DNA from: Meconema thalassinum
Taxonomy: Eukaryota > Arthropoda > Insecta > Orthoptera > Tettigoniidae
DNA length: 64,000 nt
Reading direction: 5' to 3'
Assembly (NCBI GenBank): GCA_946902985.2
Contig: OX336389.2
Location: 978,394,084 to 978,458,083, forward strand
Part shown: positions 1 to 11,230 of the stretch, in pieces
How the letters are laid out: each line of letters begins with the position of its first letter
How positions within the stretch are numbered: the first letter of the stretch is position 1
Made by a program: the position numbers and the translations under genes
Notes under the pieces: generated by a model
The model's database searches: none
Seen by the model: only the letters and a program-made list of their open reading frames with translations
What the model was told of the DNA's origin: nothing

Positions 1-996
1 ATGTCCAAGTTCATTATAGTTCCAATAAGTTATGCGACCAGAAGAAACATTGCGAGTGATTGTTGTTGGGTTGTTTGTAGTCCCTTCACGGGAGACAGCA
101 GATGAATTACGAGCCACAGAAGGGTTTGGATTAGAATTCCTAGAAAGGGACTCAGCACGGCGAGCGGACGGCTTAAACCGTAAGGTGTTGTCTTTTGTTC
201 GGTCGACAGCTGGGCTAGACAGTGTTGTCTGGGGGGGGGGGTGAGTAGGCTAACTCGGGGAAAATCGTATTATCGGCTCTTGGAGGTGGAGTATAGTTCG
301 AACAGGCTCGTGCATTTGATTCATACGCACGGCCTTGCAATATGATGTCTTCGATGGAAAAAACGGATGTACGCCGAATGAAGTATTTATAAGTGGGATT
401 TAAATTCCTGTATACAATTTCCAACAGATCCCTGGGATGAAAGGGTTGGGAGAGGTTCGCTGCTAACAGACGGACTGAGGTTACATAATCGTCGATCATC
501 TCCCCAGGAGCCTGAGTACGGGAGTATATTTCTTGTTTGAGAGCGAAATTGAAATCTTGTAGCGTGAAACGGTCCTTAATGCACCCAACAAATTCGTCCC
601 ATGACTTATAAAAATTTGGAGAAGTGCGATGCCACATCAGCGCTTTTCCAGACAAAAGAATAGGTAAGCAACGTACAATACTGTCGGGATTAATATCGTG
701 ACAATAACACAATTCCTCCACACGTTGGATAAAACAAAAAACTGATGAGGTATTGTTTTCTCCGGAAAACGTCAATCCCCACCTACTCACTACTGATGCA
801 ACATTTTCGTTGTGCGAGCACTATTAACAGTGCCAACAGGGGCGATGGAGCAATCTAAAAGGGGAGGGTCTATCATTAGCAGGTCCTGTGTCGTATCTTG
901 CAATAGTGGCGTGGGCATTGTTAAGGATTCAAGGCCCATAAAATTTAACTCCTTTTTCACGGGTCGGAATTCTGACTTAGACATGACAATAGACAA
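1..996 (-). pseudogene. Ty3/gypsy-type gag relic
   Basis: This is the remains of an LTR-retrotransposon capsid gene, read on the minus strand and running off the left edge of the window. Minus-strand 996-790 gives a short N-terminal part. After a one-base frame overlap, 790-215 gives a retrotransposon gag domain (motifs RWGLTFSGE, FIQRVEELC, GKALMWHR, WDEFVGCIKDRF). After another frame break near the C-run at 231-241, the minus frame continues through a basic, Ser/Arg-rich linker to position 1. The end reads YWNYNELGH, which looks like a CCHC zinc knuckle (C-W-N-C-x4-GH) in which both first cysteines are tyrosine. The gene is therefore frameshifted and has lost its nucleic-acid-binding residues. 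The rest of the element would lie left of the window. The family assignment rests on the gag domain only. Confidence 0.75.
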
Positions 997-1018
997 GGAG
1001 AAAAGTAAAACACTTTAA

Positions 1019-1310
1019 CTTAGTAAAATAAAGGTCACAATACCGTAATGTGTCCTATTCCAGCGTTGCGAAGTCCTCACTAACTTGTTGCACTCTTCAC
1101 CTCGGAACTAGATTCTTTGGATGTCTTGTTCACTCGAGAAATGCTTTCACACTCCACACTTTCTTCGGGGATGGGGGAACAATTCAGTACAGGTATCTTA
1201 AACTCAGAAATACAACATTGTAATAATTGCAAAAATAATATAAGTTTGGTAACCTAAAGGGAACGATTTCGCGCGTAACCTCGCTCTGCTATACCATTTG
1301 CACCGCCTTG
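1019..1310 (-). other. Leader of the gag relic with a possible primer-binding site
   Basis: About 300 bases upstream of the gag start (minus strand) have no coding content. On the minus strand the stretch 1296-1279 reads TGGTATAGCAGAGCGAGG, which starts with TGG as a tRNA 3'-end primer-binding site would. If so, the 5' LTR would abut it near 1297 and run to higher coordinates. I could not match a second LTR copy, so this is a suggestion only. Confidence 0.3.
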
Positions 1311-3085
1311 TGCTTTTACGTTAAACAAAATAGCAGAGGTATGAGGAATACAGTGGAAGCAAAAACAACAAAAAATTAAACAGGATCACGTAAGGAACGA
1401 GGAAGGAATACTTCTTTCGATGCGTGCTGGGCCCAAGATTCCGAATCGAAAGAAGGATGACTTCCACAGAAAGTAAGCCAGAATAAAAGTTTAAGATAAA
1501 ATCAAAAGGAAAAATTAAACTTAAGTAATAGAGCAAGGGTCCCAGAGACTGTGTTAGTCGTAACTTCGCTACAGTGCGAAGCCAAGACTAAGTCGAATCG
1601 AAAGACAAACGAGGAACTCAAATAAGAGAAATCATAAGACAGAAGCAAATATTGTACTTACTGAATAAAAATATATTAATAATAAAATAAACACATGTGT
1701 GCTGATTACAAATTAGAAATGAAAATAAAACACGAGCAACTTAAATATAAAATAAAAGGAATCTAGAAATAAATTCAAATCATAATAGCAACTAATTGGA
1801 AACGCGATTCAATAATAAAACTTAAAAACGATGAAGCAAAATTAAAGAAATTAAAGAAATTTGTGGGATAGATTACAAGAACGACTACTTACAGAGATGA
1901 CATGATCTGGACTAGAATGTCCAGCGCCAAAAACAGAACTCAGACGCTCATGATGTTGTGAAATCATGGGGTAGGGGGTGAAAGTGGTGGGGAGTGGAGG
2001 AGTGCGTATGTAGGGAAACGGGGGGTGGGGGATGACACTGAGTTACGTAATATAACGAAGTCAGAGGAAGTAACAAAATTAACACATAAAAATAAACGAA
2101 ATGAAAATTACATTAAATTACTTGACATTACCGGGACAGGAAATAAAAGAAAAAAATCAATCAGCTAAGAAATATGCTTCGTAGGAAGATGTAGGCTTAC
2201 ACAGAGGTAGAAATGCCGAATCACGACATACGATGACACAAAGAAAGTAATGTGGCGCATGGACAGTGATTAGCACGATGACCATCGCTCACATACATTT
2301 CAATAAAACAGAGGGAGGATCTGGCTGAAGACGTGAGACTCAGCTCCGTAACTTCGCCGATTCCATCCACAAAAACAAGGCTCTGATGCGACAATCCACC
2401 GGAGGTCGTCATAAAAGAACGCCGAACCAGGTGGTGACGCAATACAGAGCATAATTAAGCCTCGTAGAAAAATAGCAGATATTTCAGACCTGAGAGATTT
2501 ACGTAAAAATAAAACCGATTACATGAAAGGGAGGGATGACAAATAAACACAGACGCTTCGCTAAACTAACGTAAACAAAGGCGAAGGGACTTGGGTTCAT
2601 GGATCGAATTCACATCATCATAAGAAAGGGAAATTATAAGTGAATCAAAGGGGACACAAAATGAAAAACAAATATGGAGAAACAGAAATTTAGAATGACC
2701 TCAAGTTAGATAAATTCAATGACTGAATCGTACTTACATTTAGTTGCTTTCTGGGTGCGGGCAAAAGCCTGACACGTGCACACACGTCCGTCTACATGAC
2801 GGCCCAAAATTGGAAGGAAGAAACCTTCTCTTAAGGAACGCAGTAACGCGCCCGAGAAAAATAAGTCGTAGATACAAACATCCCCACTCCGTATACATGG
2901 GTGGAGGGGGTCCAATAGCGGAGGCAAAGCCTGACAACAAGTAGTGCTTCCACCAATGGTAACATTGTGTTAGTAGGGATGAAAAGTTTCACCATCTGGT
3001 GAAACGTTTACGCAGAATTACTAAGTTTGAACGCAGTAGGTGAGACAGAGAAACGTATGTCACAATAATGCGACATGAAGGAAAT
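1311..3085. other. No gene recognised (possible LTR of the gag relic)
   Basis: AT-rich sequence with many A-runs on the plus strand and short G-rich islands near 1970-2035. Reading frames here are short and look like chance frames. If the primer-binding-site guess at 1279-1296 is right, part of this stretch would be the element's LTR, but no terminal repeat can be delimited in the window. Confidence 0.4.
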
Positions 3086-3086
3086 G

Positions 3087-3089
3087 ATG

Positions 3090-3123
<34 letters not shown>

Positions 3124-3133
3124 TAATAATATG
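3087..3133. repeat. (ATA)n microsatellite
   Basis: About fifteen ATA/ATG/ACA triplets in a row, nearly pure in the centre. It lies just left of the 5'-truncated LINE that starts near 3200. The poly-isoleucine frame across it is an artefact. Confidence 0.9.
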
Positions 3134-3249
3134 ACAAAAATGATGAACCTGATAAAAACGGTTCAACACTCCACAAACAGAAAAAAATAGTTTGAACAAT
3201 GTTAGAATAAATTATGAAACTCTAAAAAATCATTAACTAAGCAAACTTG

Positions 3250-5368
3250 GGAATCTATCATAACTGAACATGATGCTAACAAAGCAGCCGATAGTTTCAT
3301 TAATTACTGGCTCAGTACATCTCTGAACACTCTACTACCATAAAAACCTAGATTAAAATTTAAGAAAATACTCCATGGATCACAACTGGATTTTTAACTT
3401 CTATTAGAATAAGAGGTAAATTACATCAGAAAATTGTTAAACAAAGGGAGAGGTCTTCAAACAGTGATGATGTCCCAGAAACTGTTAATAAACATAAATT
3501 GTACAGAAACTGGATAAACAGGCTTGTTAAACTAGCAAAGGAAAGGTATTATTCCAAACAAATTATGTCAAACTCCAATAATCCTAAAGTCCTTTGGAAA
3601 AATATTAATGATATAACATGTAGGAAGGGAAATAAATCTTCAGCTGTTGACAGCATATTTATCAGAGACTCTCAAGAAACATCCCAACCAGCTGCCATTG
3701 CAAACAAATTTGTAGACTATTTTAGTAACATAGGTTTAGAACTTTCTGAAAAATAAATAGGCCTAATACAAGAAAGGAACCTGACAACACAAATGCACGT
3801 GATAGCACTGCAAAATCTCAACCTCAGTCTATCTTTTATATACCCATAACAAAATCAGAAACAACAAACCATATAGCTGCTCTAGAAGATAACTCAGCAA
3901 ATGGCTATGATAATATCTCTAGTAAAACAATTAAGATAATTAGTTCAGAAATTCTACAACCATTGCACCATATTTTTAATTTATCACTAACGAAAGGACA
4001 ATTTCCAGACTCATTCAAAATTGCCATCATAATCCCAGTCCATAAATCAGAAGATAAAAGAGAGTTAAATAACTATAGACCAATTTCCCTCACAACCCAC
4101 CTCTCTTAGCTACTAGAGAAATGCATCAAAACCAGATTACTTAACTATCTGAATAAGTTCAACATATTGTCACCAAATCAGTTTGGTTTTAGACCAAACA
4201 CTAGTACTCAAGATGCAATATTTTCCCCCATTGATTATTTGTATAAAGCCATCGATAGCTCTAAAAGAACAATTTCTGTGTTCATGGATTTAAGAAAGGC
4301 TTTTGACTCCGTAGACCACAATATACTCATTAGAAAACTTGAAAAGGAAGGTATTCGTGGTACTCCACAAGAACTAATAAAAAGCTTTCTTTTTGACAGA
4401 ATACAAAAGGTACTACGAATCAAAGATACTCTAAGTAGAAGTGCTGAAGTAAAAATTGGAATTCCGCAAGGAACAGTTTTAGGTCCTATTCTTTTTCTGT
4501 TATATATTAACGATTTGTGTGAGCTGAACTGTAATGCGATGATTACCTCATATGCTGATGACACTGTTGTCACAGTCACAGGAACAACTTGGGAGGACAC
4601 TTTTAAAAGAACTCAAGAAACCCTTACTACAGTCCAAAAATGGCTAAGAAACCACCTCCTTAACTTAAATGAAACCAAAACACAATACCTTTGCTTCTCA
4701 CACGACAAAACATTACAACCCACAGACAATTTAACACTAAGGATCCACGCACCAATTTGTAACAATGGCGAAAGATGCAACTGCTATACCCTACAGAAGT
4801 CAATGAATGCTACATACTTAGGGGTTATTATAGATAATCATTTAAAATGGAATATGCATGCATCAAACTTGGCCAATAAACTCAAAACCTTTCAGCAAAA
4901 GCCTTGAGAACTGTATATTTTGTCTTAGTCCAGTCACAACTACAATATGGAAAAAATGGTTTGGGTGGAATACTTCGTTCACATTTGGCTCAGAATTTCA
5001 TTCTAAAAGTTATGTACAAAAAGCCACCAACTTTTCCAACATGTTAACTGTATCAACAAAGCATGGTGCTTAATATACGACAGTTATTTGTTCAGTCATC
5101 AATCATATGTATACATAAAAATATGAAGCTCTTCTGTAATGGACAAAAACTTAAAATGTGCACTAGACTTCAAGACAGAACTGAAATAAATATCCCTCGT
5201 CGAAACACACTACTTGGCCAAAGGAATTTAAGTTGTCTTAACACTAGGATTTACAATATATTGCCAGTAAATATGACAAATAACACCCTGAAGAAAAGGC
5301 TTTTTACATCGCTCCTTAATAACTTTGATGAAGTAAATGAACTTATAAATTTTCACCAACATATTTAA
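3250..5368 (+). pseudogene. LINE ORF2 remnant: reverse transcriptase and C-terminal region
   Basis: The protein would have copied LINE RNA at a nicked target. In order, the remains show the linker region (3350-3756, with YRNWINRLVKLAKERYY), RT N-terminal motifs (3890-4110, SANGYDNISSKT and NNYRPISL), NQFGFRPNTSTQDAI, MDLRKAFDSVDH (catalytic Asp), GIPQGTVLGPILFLLYINDL and SYADDTVV (both catalytic Asp present, around 4550). A C-terminal tail follows to 5368. Frames break at least at 3754 (stop), 4108 (stop), 4904 and 5070, so no active protein can be made. The YADDT form and the PQGTVLGP motif place it in the broad Jockey/CR1/L2 assemblage; I cannot fix the clade by eye. Confidence 0.85.
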
Positions 5369-5437
5369 ACCAACTCATTCACAAATAAGTAATGTATCAT
5401 CTTTTATATTCAGTACCCTTATAATTAATGCTATTAC

Positions 5438-5460
5438 CATAACGAGTAGAATAAGAAGTG
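5438..5460 (+). repeat. P element left terminal inverted repeat
   Basis: 23 bp, perfectly repeated in inverse orientation at 10443-10465. Confidence 0.92.
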
Positions 5461-6920
5461 TGATCTCTTCTCCCTCAATAGCACGTAATAAATACGGATC
5501 GGGTTGGCACTCGCCGCTACGCAGCGCTTCAGTCGATTTGTGATTGTTGATTTCCACGTATGTTTATGTGCGATATATTAAGTATTTAATCGGTCGGAGT
5601 GTTTTGGTGGTGTTCTGTACAAACTTTTATTGATATACAAGTGCTTACACAATTATCTCATAGTATTAATACCTGAAATGCTATTGTAGGAAGCATTAAC
5701 TGAAAGGGAATTTAATTTCTTGTCGTGTGTTGAGGTTATCTTCGTGTGTTAATTTTATTGTTATTTAATGCAAGTAAACAGCAGTTTAACCCTTACATTT
5801 TCATGAGTGCTTAATGTGAGTAGTGAAGATGCCTTGTTGTTTTGTACCAGGATGCAGATCTGGCTATGGGGACTGTAAAGAGGTAAGACGGGTTTTCAAA
5901 TACACTAAAGATAAGGAACGTTTTATCAAGTGGATAGGGGCCATACCAAGGAAGGATAGGGAACTTACTGAAAAGTCCTACATCTGTGATGCTCACTTTT
6001 CAGAAGATTTAATTGTTAAATTTGACAAATTTGTGATAGAAGGGAAGGAAGTACTTCTCCCAAGAACCAACTGGCGATTGAAAGACTATTCTGTTCCACA
6101 TATATTTCCTAATTTGCCTAAGTATTTGTCCAGTACTGTAACTCGAAGGAAATCTCCCCAAAAAAGAAAATCGTCAGATAATCTTTTGGCAAAGACACCC
6201 CCCAAATGTTCGACATTTGATTCTGAATCCGCTTGTGACAACAGCAATATCCAGTTTTCCAACATGCCTAAATCCGACGATTCTCAATCTGAAGTGTTAG
6301 AATTAAAACAACAATTAAGGAACTTAAAACGGAAGTTGGCTAGGGCAAACAAAACGATTAAGTTAGAGAGGGCTAAAGTTTCTGTTCTGCAAAGTGAACT
6401 TGGTAGGATGAAACACAGACTTTCAGGACAAGGTGCCTGTCGGTGTAAAGAAGGGCTATCTAGGAAACAAAAAGTTATTGTGGACACTATGTTGCAAAAG
6501 TGTCAGAAAAAGAACCCCAAAGGTATGAAGTATGACAGTGAGTTTCTTTTAGATAGTTTTTTGGTACACGTAAAATCACCCAAGGGTTATAGACATTGCC
6601 TGAAACATGGTTTGCTGCCCCTTCCATCTGAGGTGCATTTAAGGAGGTTGTTAAAGGGTTTAAAATACTCATATGGTGTAAATAAAAATGCTCTTGATGC
6701 CATTAAAGACTACTTCAGTGAAGAAAGGGATGAGAATAAAAAGACAGGGATTGTCATTTTTGATGAGGAGAAACTAAGAGAAGATGTACAATTTAATGGG
6801 TCCTCCTTGTTCATAGATGGATTTGTGGACTTCGGTAATGTAACACCTGAAGACCAGTGTAATGTGTTGGCTGACCATGCCTTAGTTTTTATGTTTGTAC
6901 CTCTCTTACACAGTTGGGTG

Positions 6921-8215
6921 CAGTGGCGGCCGGTAATATGGTTGCAGTGTTGCACAACGACCAGATTAATTCATGAAAAACAATTAATTCCGTAATAATA
7001 TTTTTAGTATAAAAGTTGTATGTTTCCTTCTATATGTATAGGAATTCATAATTCTGTTCTTTAATAATTCAGGAAATCTTATAGGAAGTTACTGTGAACT
7101 GACAGAGAAAGCGAAGCCCGCCAGCCGTCTAGGAGCGCTCGTCCGTTTGGTCGTTGCCAGGCCCAAGCACCGACCAGATCTCAATAGTGAAGGGTATGGC
7201 AGAGATGCCAGACCGGGTAAGCCCTATCCCAACCGTTAACACGGCTGGTCGTTGCCCGCTGACTGCAACCAGGAGCTGAGGCGCAGGCGTGGCCGGAGAC
7301 ATCCGAGATGCTTCGTCAATGTTGCGCGTGAACTTGTGACACGCGCAGTTCTCGCCCTCATATATAACTTACGTTGTTTTGTTCTCGTGAAGGTTTTCAT
7401 GTAGACTAACTTATATTCCAATTTTAATCCGACGAAATTGTGATGTCTCTGAACTGCGGCATTTGTTATGAATGAGGTACATCCGTTTTACCGCGCAATT
7501 GAATACAGTTTTCTCCGATATCAAGCAGTCCTTTACCCTATCACATCATGGGTGCCCGCAGAAGGTGTGGGGAGGGGGTGGGGTGGGGCAATGAGGGGCC
7601 ATGTCCCCACCCACTGAAATCCCGAGAATATTTCGATTGTTTATTGTCACACCAGTTTATTTCATAAAGTGAAGTTACTGATGGTTAACTGATTTAGATG
7701 TAGGGATAATTCCACAGTTTTATTTAACTTAGTAATTTGGGATTATTTGAGAATATTTTCAGTTATTAAAAAAATCGCCAAACTGGATTAACAATACCAT
7801 TTTAATGAATTGCTTGATTTTTATAGGCCTACATGGTGATAAACTACGTTTTGCCTGTTTCAAAAAATGAACATTATGACGATGATTCACAAATAAAAGC
7901 GAACTCCTATGGACAAAATCTCCGAACTAAAAAAAAATCCTCCCATTTATGCCATAAAGACTAGGCCCATGTACTGAACGGTTTAAGAGCAGCCAAATAA
8001 TGAATGTCGCTAAGCAAGTAAGAAATTAAACGAAAATTGCGGGGGGGGGGGTGTAGGTCTCAATATTACCTAGTGACATGTAGGCAAGAAAATAAAAAAA
8101 TAATACATTTCCCCTCCCCCCCATCCCCCCCCCCCACTCTAGAAAAAATCCTGCGGGTGCCCTTGAACCACCTTAATGAAAATAGTGCAACACCCAGATC
8201 CGCCAGCCGCTACTG
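6921..8215. mobile_element. Non-autonomous hAT element inside the P transposase
   Basis: 1295 bp bounded by imperfect terminal inverted repeats: CAGTGGCGGCCGG on the left, and CAGTAGCGGCTGGCGG read inward from the right. It is flanked by a perfect 8-bp target duplication GTTGGGTG (6913-6920 and 8216-8223), the hAT hallmark. No transposase is encoded. It interrupts the P-element gene exactly, since the frame continues on the far side of the second target copy. A second MITE-like unit (7547-8165) is nested near its right end. Confidence 0.9.
7547..8165. mobile_element. MITE-like unit nested in the hAT element
   Basis: Inverted ends CATGGGTGCCCGCAG (7547-7561) and CAAGGGCACCCGCAG (read inward from 8165), each followed inward by G-rich (left) or C-rich (right, plus strand) runs. 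CA ends and G-runs are seen in many hAT-type MITEs. The flanking 8-mers do not match well, so the insertion is less certain than its host element. No coding capacity. Confidence 0.5.
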
Positions 8216-9866
8216 GTTGGGTGTAACCAGTTGCTGTCTTTGCTAGTAAAAATGCTACTCCTGAAGAGCTTTTGGCTAAAATATTAGTACAAATTATAAT
8301 CCAACTTGAACAGGCAGGGTGTAAAGTGGTAGGGTTCACATGTGATGGCAGCCAATCAAACAAACAGGCCTGGAGGCATTTACAAATATCAGGAAAGAAA
8401 GGATATGTTAAGTGTTGTTTCTCTAACCCTGTTGATGGAAGTAGGAAAGTATGGGCTTTTTCAGACGCAGTACATATTTTAAAATGTATACGCAACCACT
8501 TCCATGACAAGCGTGCTGTCGTGTTTGATACAGACACAGTGGACTATCGCTTTTATTAACTTGTGTATAATACTGACAATTCATCAGAACTCGCTGGTGT
8601 AAAGGCATGCAGTAAATTGACTTTATCACATATACATCCAACCTCCTTCCAGCGGATGAATGCCCGACTTGCCTTTCAGTTATTTAGCACTAGCATGGCA
8701 AAGGCCTTATATATTTTTTTAGAGAAACTGGCATTCCAGGTTTTGAAGAGAGTGAAGCGACTGAAAGATTCACGCAGGTGTTGAATGATATGGCCGATGC
8801 TTTAAATTCCACCACACCATCATTTGCATTGAGAAAAGATTCTAAACATCATAAAATTTTACCAGACATGTCTGTAATTCTAGATAATTCAGATAGTACT
8901 TTTGCTTCCAACAGAACATTAGAATCATTGAGAGTTACTATTCAGAGCACACTGGAAATTGCTGTTTATATGTGGAGTCAAGGTTTAAACTATGTATTGA
9001 CAGGCAAATTTAATCAGGATCCACTAGAGAGACATTTTGGCATCATGCGATCATTGACCTGTGATGACCATCCATCAACAGTTGATTTCTTGCACTTACA
9101 CATGTTGCAATCTATTTATGTTCCAGTAAAAAATGTTTTATCAAAAGGAGGGAATTGTGAACTAAAGACAGAATACTCCTTAACATCATATGTCAACCAG
9201 ATCAGAATTCTAGCAAAGAAGACTGAGAAGGAAAATAGGGACATAAAAGCATCAGTGCTGGGCAGTTTAGAGGAAAAGATTGTTTTTGAAAGTGGTTGTG
9301 AAAGTCTTTCAGTGCAGGGAGAAAATCCATCCGTCAGTGCCCTTGGTAGTGTTAAAAGATGTTTGGTTTACAATTTAGCTGGTTATATTGTACATCAGGC
9401 CCCCAGAATTCTGAAGTGTGTTTCCTGTGTTGATGTTATCAAGGCATTAGCAGTAACAACTAATTCTTTTGCCCTCTTTACAAACTTACGGGACTATGGC
9501 TCTCAAGTGGGACAAAACTATTTATGCCACCCTTCAGAGGCATTATTTAATGTCTTGCTTCAGGCAGAAGAGACAATAAGTGCCCACCTCTCATCTCCCT
9601 CTGGTTTCTGGGGTGACTTGTTTTATGATTGCTTGGAGAACAAGGAGAACATTACAATTCAACCTTCAGGCTTGGGGTGTAATGAGCAACATGCAATTGA
9701 GACTGTACCAAAACTGATCTTTCACTACATGAAGTGTCGTTTCTACTTCAAGATGAAGGAACTCCGGAAGGAACTGAGATCAGGGAAAATGTCAAAATCT
9801 ACCAGGAAATTTTCTAAGGTATCGAACTGAAGTTAAGAATTAAAAGAAAGAATATGACTCCTCAGT

Positions 9867-9867
<1 letters not shown>

Positions 9868-9908
<41 letters not shown>

Positions 9909-9914
9909 AATAAT
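9868..9914. repeat. (TTA)n microsatellite
   Basis: Nearly pure TTA/ATT triplets, followed by AATAATAAT, within the 3' flank of the P element. Confidence 0.9.
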
Positions 9915-10442
9915 TTGAATTATGTGTTTCACTTTCCGCTGCGAATTATATTCTCTCTTATTGTTCCTGTTTATTTCAGGTAATATTCCTTTTGAATGTC
10001 AATGCCCTACGCGAGTTGCGTTCGTACTGTTTATTATTTTTATTTTTGGTTGTGTTGCAAGTCTGTTAAGGGAATGTAAAATGTGTAACAATGTGAAGAA
10101 ATCCTTTCTGATAGCCAGGTTCATTTTTCCGTTCTTTTCTTTTATATTTTTATTTACGGTACCGATAGCTGGCAAAACTAATTGCATTTTGAACTTGCTC
10201 TCTGTCTTCGCTTATTGTCGAAACTGGACTATTACAGGATACGACTTATTAAATTATAATTGGGCACAGTAAAGTAAGTGTAGATGTCGAAATTATTAGC
10301 GCCTATGAGGATATCTTGCGGTGTTTTAACATGTAAAACAGGTCGCAAGGTTTTAAGTCTCGTAAGCGCCAATGCTAACTTACATCACAGATCGGAGCCA
10401 GCGCTGCACTGCGGCGGACCAGGCGTACTAGGCCAGTGATAT

Positions 10443-10465
10443 CACTTCTTATTCTACTCGTTATG
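10443..10465 (-). repeat. P element right terminal inverted repeat
   Basis: Perfect inverse copy of 5438-5460, followed at once by the target copy CTATTAC. Confidence 0.92.
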
Positions 10466-10528
10466 CTATTACTATAAACTTCTCTTACTATTATCAGTCA
10501 AATACCATGTTGCAAATAAATTAAGAAA

Positions 10529-11230
10529 TTGTGTTCATGAAGTCCACGCACAAATTTATCTTATATGGGATTCACCCTGTATTTTGAAACAACATCTGTA
10601 TATATACATGTTTTCTGTCAGTGAATAAAAATGTGTGATCGTAAACTGTTGCAACAAAGCTATTGAATGCATTTGAAGGTGGTCGAGAACGGACACCCGA
10701 TCAACTGTTATGGTAGGCTATTATAGAAGCCATTGATAATTGAGTCGGGCACATTACCAAGTGTATGTGATTGATGATGGGAGGAGAATTTAATAATCAA
10801 TGCTGTAAAAAAATATAATGCAAGGGATAATAACTTAAATTAAATATGATGCTCATAATCATGAAAATTAGACAGATTTATATTAAAAATGTGATATAAA
10901 ATACCCTGAACCTCCCAAATAAATAATGACTGAACTTAATTGCTTGATGATAATTTATTAAGAACATTCGACCGCGAGTTTTTATCCGCGACGGTGAGAC
11001 ATTAGACTTTGACTATATTTCCCTATTTTGAGACAAATCAGATGTCGTGAGACGATGCTGGGACATAAAGAACAATGATGTCTGGGACAGGACTTAACAA
11101 CGCCGACTTTTATGTTTTCTTACATGTCATTGGTGACGACGTAATGACAAGACAGGACCGGAATTGTTTGGTTTTGAGATGATTGTAATTGATTTGGTGA
11201 AGTTGGAAATAAATGTTCATTTTTAGCCTA
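10529..11230. other. No gene recognised
   Basis: AT-rich single-copy-looking sequence between the LINE 3' end and the tandem repeat. I see no reading frame of note and no terminal repeats. Confidence 0.5.

Larger units (their letters stand above)
5823..9830 (+). pseudogene. P-element transposase (THAP9-like), interrupted
   Basis: The product would excise and insert the element, using a THAP zinc finger for DNA binding and an RNase-H-fold catalytic core. The N-terminal THAP domain (about residues 1-95) shows the C2CH residues: Cys6 and Cys11, then ICDAHF, and the closing motif DYSVPHIFP. A charged coiled coil follows (residues ~155-205). The catalytic part shows SLFIDGFVDFGN, TCDGSQSNKQAW (after the insertion) and FNQDPLERHFG, which fit the D, D and E regions of P transposase and THAP9. 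Breaks: a hAT element at 6921-8215, an in-frame TAA at 8224-8226 immediately after the duplicated target, an in-frame TAA at 8557-8559, and a frameshift in the T-run near 8714-8720. The last frame, 8778-9830, is 350 codons. The start at 5829 is also possible. Confidence 0.9.
5438..10465 (+). mobile_element. P element with THAP-domain transposase
   Basis: A complete but dead P-superfamily DNA transposon. Its ends form a perfect 23-bp terminal inverted repeat (5438-5460 and 10443-10465, beginning CATAACGAGTAGAATAAGAA), and CA ends are usual for P elements. It is flanked by CTATTAC on both sides; counting the ambiguous edge base G, the duplication can be read as 8 bp (GCTATTAC), the P-element standard. 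Without the hAT element nested at 6921-8215 and its 8-bp duplication the length is about 3.7 kb. Between the ends lies one transposase gene (5823-9830) and AT-rich flanks. The microsatellite (TTA)n at 9868-9914 is inside the 3' untranslated part. It sits inside an older LINE. Confidence 0.93.
3200..10528 (+). mobile_element. 5'-truncated LINE (Jockey/CR1/L2 group), split by a P element
   Basis: A non-LTR retrotransposon that starts inside the linker between endonuclease and reverse transcriptase, so it lacks the ORF1 and endonuclease parts. LINE sequence occupies about 3200-5437. It resumes at 10466 after a P-element insertion and ends near 10528 in TTGCAAATAAATT, a 3' end also seen on the LINE tails at 19.15 kb and 28.05 kb. 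The two halves are bridged by the P element's target duplication (CTATTAC at 5431-5437 and 10466-10472). The left boundary is approximate, because no target duplication for the LINE itself was found. Confidence 0.75.

Noticed and set aside
5823..9830. Domesticated THAP9-like host gene
   Set aside because: Perfect TIRs and a target duplication frame it, and the coding part has a hAT insertion, stops and a frameshift.
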